Source of the DNA: Xestospongia bergquistia
Lineage: Eukaryota > Porifera > Demospongiae > Haplosclerida > Petrosiidae
Reading direction: 5' to 3'
Assembly (NCBI GenBank): GCA_963965975.1
Contig: OZ014411.1
Location: forward strand, 10,795,501 to 10,859,500
DNA: 64,000 nt
Below are positions 36,365 through 51,800 of this stretch, piece after piece (the first letter of the stretch is position 1; every line of letters begins with the position of its first letter). The notes under the pieces were generated by a model. It was not told where the DNA came from and did not search any database. It was given only the letters and a program-made list of their open reading frames with translations. A program made the translations under genes and the position numbers.

Positions 36365-39300
36365 CTAAAAGAGAGATGTCTTCATCACATTATTTCACAC
36401 ATTCTGATATATCATTATATACAGTATAGCAGCTTTCCAGAATTGACCATTGATTGGCTCAATATGATAATTCAATATTTTGCAAATTTTGTTTAAAAAA
36501 TATATTAAACACAACCTTATAATTATTATTTTGTTGTGAATAGAATAAGCCAACAATTATACTATGTGCATATGCTTATCAAGAACCCAAAACATTATTA
36601 TTTTGCATGTACTTGAAACTTCACAAGAATATTTGCATTTATGAGTAACTACTTGTACTAAGATATATAAGATGTTTATGAAATCACATAATGTTATAGC
36701 AATATATTGTAATAACAAATTAACTTACTCCAATAGGATTGGATGACTGCGATGGAGGTTCTTGTTCCATTTCATCTACTTCCACTAAACAGCAATATAA
36801 ATTAATATATAATCCTTTCAATATGTTTGAGGTGTCTGTTATTGAATATCTATCTTTTAGTCATTTTTCCTATTTAACATTATAGCTATATTGTTATACC
36901 TTTTGTTTCAGTAGGTTTTGGCAGAACTGGAGGTGGAGAATTAAAAGTGGTATTCACTTGACCCAGAATATCTTTAAGATTACATGACTGTATGGGAGCT
37001 TCTTGTTCCATTTCATCTGCCTCCACTAAATAACAATATAAATTAATATATAAATCCTTTCAATATGTTTGTGGTGTTTGTTATTTAGTCATTTTCTTAT
37101 TTAACATTATAGCTATATTGTTATACCTTTTGTATCAGTAAGTTTTGGCAGAGCTGGAGGTGGAGAATTAAACACTTGACCCAGAGTATCTGTCAGATTA
37201 CATGACTGTATGGGAGCTTCTTGTCCTATTTCATCTGCCTCCACTAAACAACAATATAAATTAATATTTAAATCTATGTTTGTAGTGTCTGTTATTGAAT
37301 ACCTACCTTTTAGTCATTTTCTTATTTAACATTATAGCTATATTGTTATACCTTTTGTCTCAGTAGGTTTTGGCAGAACTGGAGGTGGAGAATTAAATGT
37401 GGGACCCAGAGTATCTGGAGGATTACATGACTGTATGGGAGCTTCTTGTTCCATTTCATCTGCCTCCACTAAACAACAAAAAAAAATAATTTTTAAATAT
37501 TTTCAAATATGTTTACTGTTACTGCCAAGCATCTACAGCTTGTCAGGTGGTCCTATAATTGTTCTGAACAACATAATATCTGTATATAATTATGTCTATT
37601 CACTTTGTTTGATTTTAGACTATTGCTATACATGACAATTGAAAGCAACCTATGCTATAACTGTCAATGCATACAACAAACTATGAATTCCTAACTATGA
37701 GTGCTACAATGATGACTATGTCTGATAAAGCTTCTACAATAGCTTGCTTCAATTCTCTGATTATATTTCTAGGATTCTATAGCTATATAGTTTTTCACTA
37801 ACACTGCTATTAATAATACTAAAATGTTGCTCTAGTCAGTGATTTACTGTAAGGTCAGAATCTTCAAAACAATTATAAGATGATTTATAATTATACCAGG
37901 TTGATCAGAAAGGAGATATTCATTCATGACCTCAGATCTTGCTAAAAATTTATGTATCTCATCAGCTACTCTCTTTCCTTTAACTGGATAATTATTAATG
38001 ACAGTGATGATCACTCTCCAAGAATATTCACAAATTTTCCTATCTTTCCAAACTTGAAGGACTGCAGAGAGTTTTCTAGTATTATCATGTGCTATATTGG
38101 ATTGTCTTATAAACACTATATCATCATCTGGCACTTCCAGTTGTTCACCAATATTTTCCCATTCATTCCTTATTGGGTGAAGTAGTGTCATCAGGTGTTT
38201 TTTCTTAGGCTCTTTATCTAATAAACAAGGAAAAGGTGTTATCATAATATATGGAAACATTTGTTAACCAACATAACAAATCATTAGGAATTCCTTTTCC
38301 AGAAAAGAGTCCAATAGTTTTATCTATATCATTGCAAAATAAACTCATTGCAAATAAATGTATTTATGTATCATACCATTGTGGCTTTGTATTAATTGTA
38401 AATCGTAACTAGCAATAGTTAAAGTCTTTTCATCTCTTATTCCTTTAAAAGAGAGCACCAAATCTGAGATATTCTCCTGTTTAGATTTAAGTGTGGCCTG
38501 AAACTTTAAGTAACAAAGAGCAGAGTCAAAATGACTATTATCGACAGCTTCCTTTGTGACCTTGTCAAAAATATAAATTCTAGCAATACAGCAAATTTTA
38601 GAACTTTACTTGACATGGAGTTATCAGTGGCTTAATGTCATAGAAGTCATTTTCTAGTGAAGATGACACTTTATTAACCTCTGGATCAAAGTAAAAAGGG
38701 AATTGTTCCAACCATTTCCAACTTTCAAAAACTTTGTCTGTGTTCACTCTCTAGATCAGAAAAGACAGTAAACAATATTTAAAGATGAGAATTATGTATA
38801 GACTAAAGACAGCACAATTTTAGTTAGCACTTTCAAAATTTGTATACTTTCTTAACTGAATACCTTAATACAGGGTCCAAGGTCCTTTGTTATCACTGCT
38901 TGGATTACCCAAGTAAACTTAATGGTATACTTCAAGAATACTGTCATAGCATAGCTATAAGATAGTGAAACATCTTTTCGTTTTCGCTTTCTCTTGCCTC
39001 CAGCGAATGCACAAAAATCAAAAGCTTTTACAACACCAAAATTGTAAAATGGTTTGAACACTTGATTGATATCATTGGGCAAAAGTTCAAACTTATAAGG
39101 TGGTGGTCCTTTAGCTTTCATAAAAGCAAGCTCTTGACTTTCTACTTCTGAGGTGATTTCAACATTATGTTGGAGATGAAGCTCAATAGATCTACAGAAT
39201 TTTCCTGTTATTTCAATTACATAAATACAGCTAACAAGTTCAATATCAGGAGGGAGGATGATCTCTGACTCCTCTGGTGCAACTACTTTGACTTTCATTT

Positions 39301-42300
39301 TGACTTTTTGTCCAACTTCAACTGATGATGGTGGAATGACAAATTTGATTCCATAGTCTTGTTTCTCAAAAACTTGCTCTTCATTGAGGTATTCAATATT
39401 CCATTTAGATACATCTTCCAAAACTAAATAATAACAAATCAAACAAGCAAGAGTATTATATAGTTGTTGTTTAATAGCTCACATTGTTTTGGATTGTACT
39501 CAGAGAAAAGACTGACAATTTCATCCTTGCTTGTGTCACATTCATCTAATGGAGTGTTACCGTCAGTATTTTTAATAGTCATATCTGCTCCTTGAGATAG
39601 CAAGCATTGTATAACACTTATATGAACTTCTTTGCAGGCAATATGCAATGCAGTATTACCATCCTGTGTAATAGTAGATTATCACTAAAAGAAGTTATAG
39701 ACAAACCTTGTCACAAATATTAGGATCTGCTTGGTAAAGTAAGAGTAACTGGACTATCTCAGAGTGACCTTTACTTGAGGCAATATGTAGAGCTGTCCAC
39801 TGTCTCTAGACAAATTAATAGACATAAATACATTGAATAGTACAACATTATATCACTAACTCACACTATATACTATATATCCTCTACCATAATAGATATA
39901 TAAATATGACACTATACAATGTATTGCCTATTTAGGGTAGCCTGGATTGGTCATTAAAAAGAATTGACAGACAGAAGTGAATATTTCACTCAAACCAATC
40001 AAATCTTTCATTTTCTAAGCATCACACATAATTAGCCAAACACAGGATTTTTTTGATTGTTCTGTGTCTTCTGCCTTTGTTTTATAATTTATTATACTCC
40101 AATAACAATAAACAGTTTGGACATCAAATTCACAGATGCAATATGCTCAATTATGATGTAGGACTTTTCTAGCTCTTGTTTTTAGTGATTCAGAAACAAA
40201 AGTAGTGATTTCTCCAGTTGACTATCAAGAGCTACTTTTAGAAAATCATTATTATTAATAATCATTAATTTTTAATGGAACAAAACATATGTGAAGGGAG
40301 AATACTATTTTATTGAAGTTAGACTGAAGCATATTTCTTTTACTTCTAGTATTAAGTATAAATTATTAACTGCTATGATGTTCAGCTTAAAAGTAGATCC
40401 ATGATTATTATTGTATGAGTGGGTATCTAAATTAGAATAATGAAAATTAAGATTACAAATGAAAACATGAGTTTATATTTGTACACTTATATTTATTCAT
40501 TAAAGTGCAACAAGTGAACTGTAAAGACAAACATGTTTTTACTTCCATATTAGGAAGTGATTGGTCCTAATATGGTATGTACATGTACAAAGAAGAAAAA
40601 CATCAGAATTAAACTCAGCTTCTGCTGTAGTTGTAAGAATCTAATGAAATGTCTAAATTAAAGCCATAGTCAAAGAGCAAGTTGTGGCTTAACACATGCA
40701 AAAAGAGACAATATTGTTCTTGTTTAAATGGATATAGTAAAAGACACATAAAACAGTATTTTCAATTTTATAGAAGACATCCTGGAACAGAAATAGTTAT
40801 TGAATAGTTCAGCAATAAGATACAATGTAGTTGGAACAGGGATGGCACTAGATCAGTAATATACTAATATATGTAAAGGAAAGGTGTTAAAATGTTTGTA
40901 GTTGAATATACGGGAGAAAGGGTTGGGTTACTGTTGTAGCATATGGAAATAGAGATGGGATATTTCTACGATTGGTGATATTTGATGCTAAAAATCTTAA
41001 ACACATGTGGATACAAATGAGATTATTGGTACTAAATATGGTTTGAGTGAAAAAAGGTGGATAATTACTGAATTATTTCACTGAAGACTTTTTGAATATG
41101 CAGTTCCTCAATTAACTGAAGAACTGAAGATAATAATACTTTTGTCTATCTCCATACATGACATGTGTGATTCAAACTTTGGATTGTGGTGTGTTTTTGG
41201 TAGTAAAATTTTATTGGAGCACAGTCCATCATGACATGCAACAGAAAAAGAGGTTAGCTATGCAAGAGCAAGACTGCTATTATAGGTAATTGCTTGTTAC
41301 CTACCTTATATCAAAAGTGACATTGAAACTGATGACTAATTAGGGCTTGAATCTATCATTCATAAAGAGTTTATAGATTTATAGAGGTAACATTAGCTAT
41401 ACTACAATTGTCATTGTCAACAGTTTGTAATGATTTCTCACTAGTACATTGTCACATGTTGCAGTTGATATAGAAGAGAAGAATAAATAAGAAAAGCTAG
41501 AAGAACAAAAGAAAAAAACAGCTTAGAGAAAATGAAAAAACAAAGACAACAAAACCTGAAGAAAGCAGTATCAAAGACTGAAAAACAAAGATAAACCAAA
41601 TAAGGCGTACAAGAAGACAAAACTAAAGAAGTTGATAAGCCAAAGAACTGATCAAAAAGCTTTTAATACTGAAGCAAAGAACAAATTTTGTAAAAAATCT
41701 GAAATGTACACTCAAAGTATAGATATCATAGCTGATGTGAGTACTAGTGTGGCATGTGTTGTGAAACTATGAAAACAATATATATGGAGTTGAGTGCATT
41801 TTACATTCATGTGGGAGGTGTTTACATGATTGCATTGAAAGTAATGCTGTAAGCGACAATGTCCAGGTATGTTTTACCCTTTGCAATTTTACACTACATT
41901 TTTTCATTTATTTTGTTTATCTATTTTCTTTTTTATTATTATGCCAAATTTGGTGATGGCACAAACAATTAAATATTAGTGTAATTCTGTTCCTGTGCTA
42001 TTAATAATGTAATTGCCATCCCTACTGTCTTCTATGTGTTCATTGTATTTGACTGATATTAGCCATCCCTACAATAACTTCATTTTTAGAAAAACTTTTA
42101 TATATATACTATATTAGAACACTCAGTAGAGAGAATTATGTGATATATTTTGTAGGCCAAAGAATATGCAGTTCATAATGTACTGTTACAATTTCTATGG
42201 CTGGTTGATAACGGTGTTGGAAGTCGATAATTGACTTTTGAGCTCATTCTGTTAATGTGTGTAGGCTACATCATACACTTACTGCATCAAAAAGGTCTAG

Positions 42301-42772
42301 GCCTTGTTAATATCAAAACAACACCTTTGTGTTCATTTTTTAAAGCTAACATAACTGGAGTTAACTTTCTTAAATATATTACAGTTATCCAATGAATATG
42401 AACCGAGAAAATATATGATAACTAACACTGTTTAAAATGAATTGCATGAGTACACTAGTAAAAAACCTAGACAATATTATATCTAGTTAAAAAAGAATCA
42501 GTTACATTAACTACTCTTATTTTAAACAAAATACCTTCAAAATTTACTATAATGTCTTCACTACAAATAAAGGACTACTAATGTAATTCGTCGTCAGCAT
42601 ATTTAAATCTCAGTCTTAGCTATTTTCATGTCTTCACAGGAATTAAGCAGTAAAAAGTATTTATTATAAACTTAATTTTTATAAATATTTTCTATAATAA
42701 AAGTGTTGATTTTTTGAAAAAAGATAAAAATCATTAAAAAAGAGACTTGAAACAAAATTTAATACTTATACA

Positions 42773-42823
<51 letters not shown>

Positions 42824-45800
42824 ATATAATTTATATATCTGCTTAATTAAATTCAAGACATTCTTTGTACTAATGTTAACTAATACACTTACCAACTATT
42901 ATTGCGTAAAGAAAGCATTCAAATTGCAAATAATAACAGAACCATAAATATGGAAACAAATAAAAAATTGTATTGGCATAGAATTTACAAAAATTATATC
43001 ACATTTAGCTCTAGTAAAGAGCAGATTCAGATCACAAGTAGTTACAATATCATGCAAATGGAAGCAATGATAACAGAGTAAATCAAATGAAACATTGCAA
43101 TAGAATATACTTAAAATTTATACTATATATTATTAGAGTTAACTCCTATTATATTGCAATGGACACATTCAGGTCACAAGTGATTGCAATATTTTAATTA
43201 TGGAAAGAAAAGCAGTAAAAGAAAAAGTTACACTATTAATTAGTCTTTTTTATGTGTCAGGTATCATTAATTTAAAATCTATAATATCTGATTTTATTAA
43301 TTCACATATAACTGCTGTTAATGTGTATAGAAATATAACATTTCAGTCATAGCAAACAGAATGAAAAAGTGGGAAGAAGAATGAAGTTCCATTAGCTACA
43401 ATTTTTTTATTGCACAAGCAAAGATAGCTTCTGAGTCTCAACTAAATATTTAAAAAAAAATTATTATATATTGCTATGACAACATCTAAAAATATCATTA
43501 AAATTGAGGTATCTGCATTTTGAAAAAGAGAGTACTACAAAACTGATCAAATTGTCTGGTAGACTATAGCATGGTACACTTTACGTATGGCAATATATTT
43601 GAGTGCTAGGTTGTGGCTACTATGTAGTAATGTCCATACTGGCTTTACTACTTCTACTTGTTTATTGTCTGTGTTATATTTATATCACCATAATGTATAT
43701 ACTATGCGTTCTTTAAGTGTTACTGTCAATTAATTCACAAATTTTAAAGATTACAGTATAAAATGCCCATTTACATGATTTGAATTACCTTAGTAAGAAT
43801 GTTTATGTCAGCATCATGGCTGATTAATACTTCGACAATGTCTGTATATCCTTCATGACTTGCATAATAAAGGGCTGCCCATCCATCCTATTGTAATAAC
43901 AAACAAACTATTAACTCTCAAATTAGACCACTAACACACTACACTAACAGTACAAAACACAAATTTCGTAAAAATATCTTGCCTTTTCATTATCCACTTC
44001 AATTGTCATGATATAATATGTGGAAAATGACTAGATATGCTATTAATACCTGTTTTTTTTGAATTTTTAAGTACTAGATAGTAGAGATGCTAATTGTATC
44101 CTCCTTACATAATAGCACAGGCATAGAAAGCAATAATATATCTCACTAAATTTATTTAAGTGATTTAGATAGTTGGTGAATACTACACTCTTTGCATTGG
44201 ACTGATAGTAGCCATCTCTACATTTACTTCATTTTTTAGAAAACGTTTTTACTTACTTGATTGCTTAGCTTTTTAAAAATATAAGTGTTTTTAAAAAGTC
44301 TTTTTTTAATGTCTGAACAGAGCCATTCCCACTAAGATTTGTTATCCCTCTTCACATTATCCATGGGTTAACAATATACTTTTATCTAAGATCAAGAAAT
44401 GCAGCAACTTATTCACAAGAACTAAATATATTGCTTCTCCTTCCTTGATGGTCTGTCTCCAGGCATCATTGTAATGATACACTACAATCCCTGATAAAAA
44501 ATTAATGGTTTATCACTTAGCTTTCCTCATGATCTTTCCTCTTTTTCTGCCAAGAAATTCTCAAAAAAGATCAACACAGTCCCTACCCTTCATCACAGTG
44601 ACATATCCATCCCCTCTTCTGATGACAAAGCCAAACGTTTGAATGATTCATTCTCTCAGTGCTTCAACCTCACTTCAACTCTTATATAAACTAAAACTAT
44701 TCCTCACACTTAAGTGATCCTCCACTGAATTACTTTGTACCCACAAGCAAGTAATACAACTCATCCATCAACTACCTTCTGACAATTTCCATTAGTGTAT
44801 GCTATAAGTGCTTTATTTGTGAAATATAACAAAATTTATAAAATTGATGGTCAATAGAGAAAGCTGTAATATATTGGAAGGCAATAAGGTCCCATGCTCA
44901 ACCAGTTCACAAAAAATGTTGTTATATATTTAACAAAGATATAATAACTATAATGACTACAGTGATAACTAGAAATTAGCTACGAACTTGGAATGTTTCA
45001 ATCAACAAAGAAGTCCTCCAGAATACAATAACAGTGTTTTATTGATGCTTAATTGAGGCATGGTATGGCACAAGCCTAGTCATTACAAACCTAGAAAACA
45101 TTATATCTACTTTAAAAGTATTAATCACATCAACTAATCCTATTTAGAAACAGACTGTTCTCTAATACTTTTACTGTAATGTCATCATTATATCTACTTT
45201 AAAAGTATTAATCACATCAACTACTCCTATTTCGAAACAGACTGTTCTCTAATACTCTTACTGTAATGTCATCAATACAAACACAAGACAATCACTGTAA
45301 ACTCTGTAAAAATACAGAGCTTGCACGAATCTATTGCTTAAGGAATATTGGATAATTATTATTACCTGAACAATAATTTAGATACATGTCACAAGTTATT
45401 AGTAATTTTAGCGTTCAAAGGATATTTGTATAGAAACCATGCAAAGTAGTCTCAAAACATGACAGTAATGATAATATAACATATGCACATTAACCACTTA
45501 CGGCATTAACAAGGTCTAGATTAGCTCCTCTCTGTGCTAGTAACAAAATCACATCTTTGCATCCCCTTTTTGTAGCTAACATAACTGGAGTCTCACCGTT
45601 CTAAATAAATGATAATTACCATATTAATGTGAAACAAGAGAATATATTATAACGATTGTAAATTAACACTGTTGTACACTATGAGCACACTAGTACATTA
45701 AAAATCTAGACAAAACTAATCTAGTTGAAGTCATATTAATCTAACCAAGTACTCTTTTTTTAAAAAAACTACTCTCAACAACTTTTATTGTAATGTCATC

Positions 45801-48800
45801 AATACAAATAGAAGACTACCACTATAAGTTGTCATTACCATTCATCAAGTTAATACTTAAATCTTAACCCCTGTTGGTTTGATATTTTCTAGAGCATTAT
45901 ATGCTCTATGCAATAGTCTTTGCTTGAATAAACTAATTATTTATTTATTACAAACCTAAATTTTAACTGTTTGTGATAATAAATATAATGATTTGTAGAA
46001 AATTGACATATCATATAGTAATTTTAGCCAAATTGATTGTTTTAACATTGGAAATCATATCCTTAGAAAAAAGAATATAATAACTTATACACCTCTCTTG
46101 GGCATGTAAAAATTTTATGTTCACTTGAAATGAAGCAATCTGATAGGTCAATTATGACATAGCATGGTACAAGTGAGACTATTTGTTTACACAATTTAAA
46201 GATTGGAGTAAAACAAACTCATTGTCATGATCTAAATTACCTTAGTAACAACATTGATATTAGCATTATGGTTGAGTATTATTTCTACAATATCAGCATG
46301 TCCTTCATTACTTGCATTATGAAGAGCTGCCCATCTATCCTATTGTAATAATAAACATATTAATTCTCTAATAAGACCAATAACAATTATCAGACTAAAC
46401 CAATAGTAAAAACATACATAGACTATACAAAAATATCAAACCTGCAAGAATCCATTGCTTAGGCATTACTGGATAATTATTATTACCTTAACAATAATTT
46501 TAATATAATTCACTTACACTTAGTAATTTAGATTACAAAGGAGACTTTAATATAGTAAACTAGGTAGGTTCATAATGATACTCAGGCTTTATAATATAAC
46601 ATATGAACACTTACTGCATTAACAAGATCTAGATTGGCTCCTCTCTGTGTTAAAATCAAAATCACATCTTTGCATCCCCTTTTTGCAGCTAACATAACTG
46701 GAGTATCACCATTCTAAATAAATAATATAAATAGTATAATATAATAATATTATAATCACCATATTAATGTAAACAGGAGAATATATTATAACAATTGTAA
46801 ATTATCTCTACTAACACTGTTGTACACTAAGAGTACACTAGTACATTACTAATATAGACAAAATTTTATATAGTTAAAAATATTATCACATCAACTACTC
46901 TTATTTTAAACAAACTACTCTTAATAACTCTTACTGTAATGTCATCATTACAAATACAAGACTACCACTATAAGTTGTCATTACCATTAATTAATTTGTC
47001 ATTAGCTTTCATCAAGTTAATACTTAAATCTTAATATCTTTTGGTCTAGCATTTTCAAGAGCACTATATTCTCTATGCAAAAGTCTTGACTTACATAAAC
47101 AGATGTTTTATTTATTACAAACATAGATTTTTAACTGTTTGTGATAATAAAAATTTACTGATATGTAGAAAATTTATATATAATATAGTAGTTTTAACCA
47201 AATTAATTGTTATAACATTGGAAAGCATAGCCTTAGAAAAAGTATATAATAACCATATAATGAAGCAATTTGATTCTTTAATTAAGGCATAGCATGGTAA
47301 AAGTCTAGTTACTATCTGTCTACACAGTTTAAAGATTATAGTAAAGTACACTCATTCTCATGATCTCAATTACCTTAGTAACAACATTGATATTAGCATT
47401 ATGATTGAGTAATATATCTACAACATCTGTAAGTCCTAATAAACTTGCATCATGAAGAGCTGCCCATCCATCCTATTGTAGTAACAAAAAACATCAACTG
47501 TTAAATTAGACCACTAAACTATAAACAAAGTGTAAAATGTACACAGACAGGATAATAATATGATGTCTCCAAGAATACTTTGCTTATACAATAATGTAAA
47601 ATTATTACCTTAACAATAACTTGGATACATTTCTCAATTTCTTTAGTAATTATGGGTATAAAGGAGACTGTAATAGTACATAAGGTAGGCTCATAATGAT
47701 GCTCAGGTTTAATAACGTAAAATATGCTTATGAACACTTACTGCATTAACAAGGTCTAGATTGGCTCCTTTCTGTGCTAGTAACAGAATCACATCTTTGT
47801 GTCCCTTTTTTGTAGCTAACATAACTGGAGTATCACCATTCTAAATAAATTATAATAACCATATTAATGTAAACAGGAGAATATATTATAACAATTGTAA
47901 ATTATCTCTACTAACACTGTTGTACACTAGTACACTAGTACATTACTAATATAGACAAAATTATATCTAATTAAAAGAGTATCAATCAAATTGACTTATT
48001 TTTAAAAAAATACTGTCAACAACTATTACTATAATGCTATCAATACAAATACAAGACTACCACTGTAATTTGTCATTAGCATTTATCAAATTAATACTTA
48101 AATCTTAATCCCTGTTGGTTTAACATTTCCAAGAGCATTATATTCTTTATGTAATAATCTTGGCTTACATAAACTAATGATTTATTTATTACAAACATAG
48201 AATTTTAACTGTTTGTGATAATAACTATACTGATTTTTAGAAAATTTATACATAATAAATAGTGACGGATGAATCAATTGTTATAACATTGGAAAGGATA
48301 GCCTCAAAAACGAGTATATAATAACTTATATACTTTCCATGGAGGTGTATAAGTTATATTTTATGGAGCAATCTGATTGGTCAATAAATGCATAGCATGG
48401 TACAAGTCTAGTTACTATTTGTTTACACAGTTTAAAGATTAGAGTAAGACACACTCATTTTCATGATCTGAATTACCTTAGTAACAACATTGATATCAGC
48501 ATTATGGTTGAGTATTATTTCTACAATACCAGCATGTCCTTCATTACTTGCATTATGAAGAGCTGCCCATCCATCCTATTGTAATAACAAACATATTAAC
48601 TCTCTAATAAGACCAATAACAGACTAAACCAATAGTAATATTTCTACAACATCTGTATGTCCAAAAAACATGCATAATGAACAGCCATCTCTCCATCCTA
48701 TGTTAATAACCAAAAAAATCAATTATGAAATTTGACCTCTAACACAATATAAAATCAACGTAAAACCATACACAGACCCAATAAAAATACAATGTCTGCA

Positions 48801-51800
48801 AGAAATCTATGAATGTATTGCTTAGGCAATACTAGATAATTGATATTACCTTAACAATAATTTGGATACATTTTACATGTTTTAGTAATTTATAATATTA
48901 GTGAGATTATTTAGCAACCAAGGCAGACTTAACATCATGACATTTTTTTGTACAAAGAAATTTTAGACTAGCTGCTTTAGTCATATTCTCTTGTGCAATA
49001 AAAATAGTAGACTTACCAAAGATACAGCATTTAAGTTTGCTCCTAATAAGAGAGCATTTTCTACTCCAGACAAATCTCCTTTTCTAGCAGACTCGAGCAG
49101 ACTGTCAGTCTAAGGTAAAAAAACCACCACTGATATAATATTCTAACCTTAAATTTATATTTTAAAAATATTATTAGCAGGAAACAAAAGGGTTAATAAA
49201 ACTATGACAATAACATTAATTAATAGTTAATTATTATACTACAAGAGATCAGACTTACAGACTATTATATAATACATCCATGTGTCAGATAGTAACATCA
49301 AGTATAGAGGAGGAAACAAAAGGGTTAATTAAACTATGACAATAACTTCATTTCATTAACTAATAGTTAATTATTATACTACAATAGATCAGACTTACCT
49401 CCTATTATATAATACATCCATGTGTCAGGTAGTAACATCAAATATAGAGAAGGAAACAAAAGGGTTAATAAAACTATGACAATAACAATATTTCATTAAT
49501 TAATAGTTAATTATTATACTACAATAGATCAGACTTACTTTCTATTATATAATACATCCATGTGTCAGGTAGTAACATCAAATATAGAGAAGGAAACAAA
49601 AGGGTTAATAAAACTATGACAATAACATTAATTAATAGTTAATTATTATACTACAAGAGATCAGACTTACATACTATTATATAATACATCCATGTGTCAG
49701 GTAGTAACATCAAATATAGAAAAGGAAACAAAAGGGTTAATAAAACTATGACAATGACCAGATTTCATTAATTAAAAGTTAATTATTATACTACAATAGA
49801 TCAGACTTACTATCTATTATATAATACATCCATGTGTCAGATAGCAACATCAAATATAGAGAAGGAAACAAAAGGGTTAATAAAACTATGACAATGACCA
49901 GATTTCATTAATTAAAAGTTAATTATTATACTACAATAGATCAGACTTACTATCTATTATATAATACATCCATGTGTCAGGTAGTAACATCAAATATAGA
50001 GAAGGAAACAAAAGGGTTAATTAAACTATGACAATAACTATATTTCATTAATAAATAGATAATTATTATACTACAATAGATCAGACTTACCTCCTATTAT
50101 ATAATACATCCATGTGTCAGGTAGTAACATCAAATATAGAGAAGGAAACAAAAGGGTTAATTAAACTATGACAATAACTATATTTCATTAATAAATAGAT
50201 AATTATTATACTACAATAGATCAGACTTACTTGCTATTATATAATACATCCATGTGTCAGGTAGTAACATCAAATATAGAGAAGGAAACAAAAGGGTTAA
50301 TTAAACTATGACAATAACTATATTTCATTAATAAATAGATAATTATTATACTACAATAGATCAGACTTACAGACTATTATATAATACATCCATGTGTCAG
50401 GTAGTAACATCAAGTATAGAGGAGGAAACAAAAGGGTTAATTAAACTATGACAATAACTTCATTTCATTAACTAATAGTTAATTATTATACTACAATAGA
50501 TCAGACTTACTTGCTATTATATAATACATCCATGTGTCAGGTAGTAACATCAAATATAGAGAAGGAAACAAAAGGGTTAATTAAACTATGACAATAACTA
50601 TATTTCATTAATAAATAGATAATTATTATACTACAATAGATCAGACTTACAGACTATTATATAATACATCCATGTGTCAGGTAGTAACATCAAATATAGA
50701 GAAGGAAACAAAAGGGTTAATTAAACTATGACAATAACTATATTTCATTAATAAATAGATAATTATTATACTACAATAGATCAGACTTACAGACTATTAT
50801 ATAATACATCCATGTGTCAGGTAGTAACATCAAATATAGAGAAGGAAACAAAAGGGTTAATAAAACTATGACAATGACCAGATTTCATTAATTAAAAGTT
50901 AATTATTATACTACAATAGATCAGACTTACTATCTATAGTTATATAATACATCCATGTGTCAGGTAGTAACATCAAATATGCAGAAGGAAACAAAAGGGT
51001 TAATTAAACTATGACAATAACAATATTTCATTAATTAATAGTTCATTATTATACTACAATAGATCAGACTTACATACTATTATATAATACATCCATGTGT
51101 CATGTAGTAACATCAAAAATATAGAGAAGGAAACAAAAGGGTTAATAAAACTATGACAACGACCAGATTTCCTTAATTAAAAGTTAATTATTATACTACA
51201 ATAGATCAGACTTACTATCTATTATATAATACATCCATGTGTCAGGCAGTAACATCAAGTATAGAGGAGGAAACAAAAGGGTTAATAAAACTATGACAAT
51301 AACTATATTTCATTAATAAATAGATAATTATTATACTACAATAGATCAGACTTACAGACTATTATATAATACATCCATGTGTCAGGTAGTAACATCAAAT
51401 ATAGAGAAGGAAACAAAAGGGTTAATAAAACTATGACAATGACCAGATTTCATTAATTAAAAGTTAATTATTATACTACAATAGATCAGACTTACAGACT
51501 ATTATATAATACATCCATGTGTCAGATAGTAACATCAAGTATAGAGGAGGAAACAAAAGGGTTAATTAAACTATGACAATAACAATATTTCATTAATAAA
51601 TAGATAATTATTATACTACAATAGATCAGACTTACAGACTGTTATATAATACATCCATGTGTCAGGTAGTAACATCAAATATAGAGAAGGAAACAAAAGG
51701 GTTAATTAAACTATGACAATAACTATATTTCATTAATTAATAGTTAATTATTATACTATAATAGATCAGACTTACTGGCTATTATATAATACATCCATGT

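Larger units (their letters stand above)
39806..43788. other. Large gene B intron with transposon debris
   Basis: About 4 kb between the ankyrin exons at 39707 and 43789. It contains a decayed DDE transposase (40860-41885), terminal-repeat fragments (42009-42072), a broken ankyrin exon (42283-42368) and a TA microsatellite (42776-42832). The remainder shows no recognisable content. Confidence 0.6.

Noticed and set aside
42747..42947. Plus-strand frame rich in Tyr-Ile repeats
   Set aside because: It is translation of the TA microsatellite.
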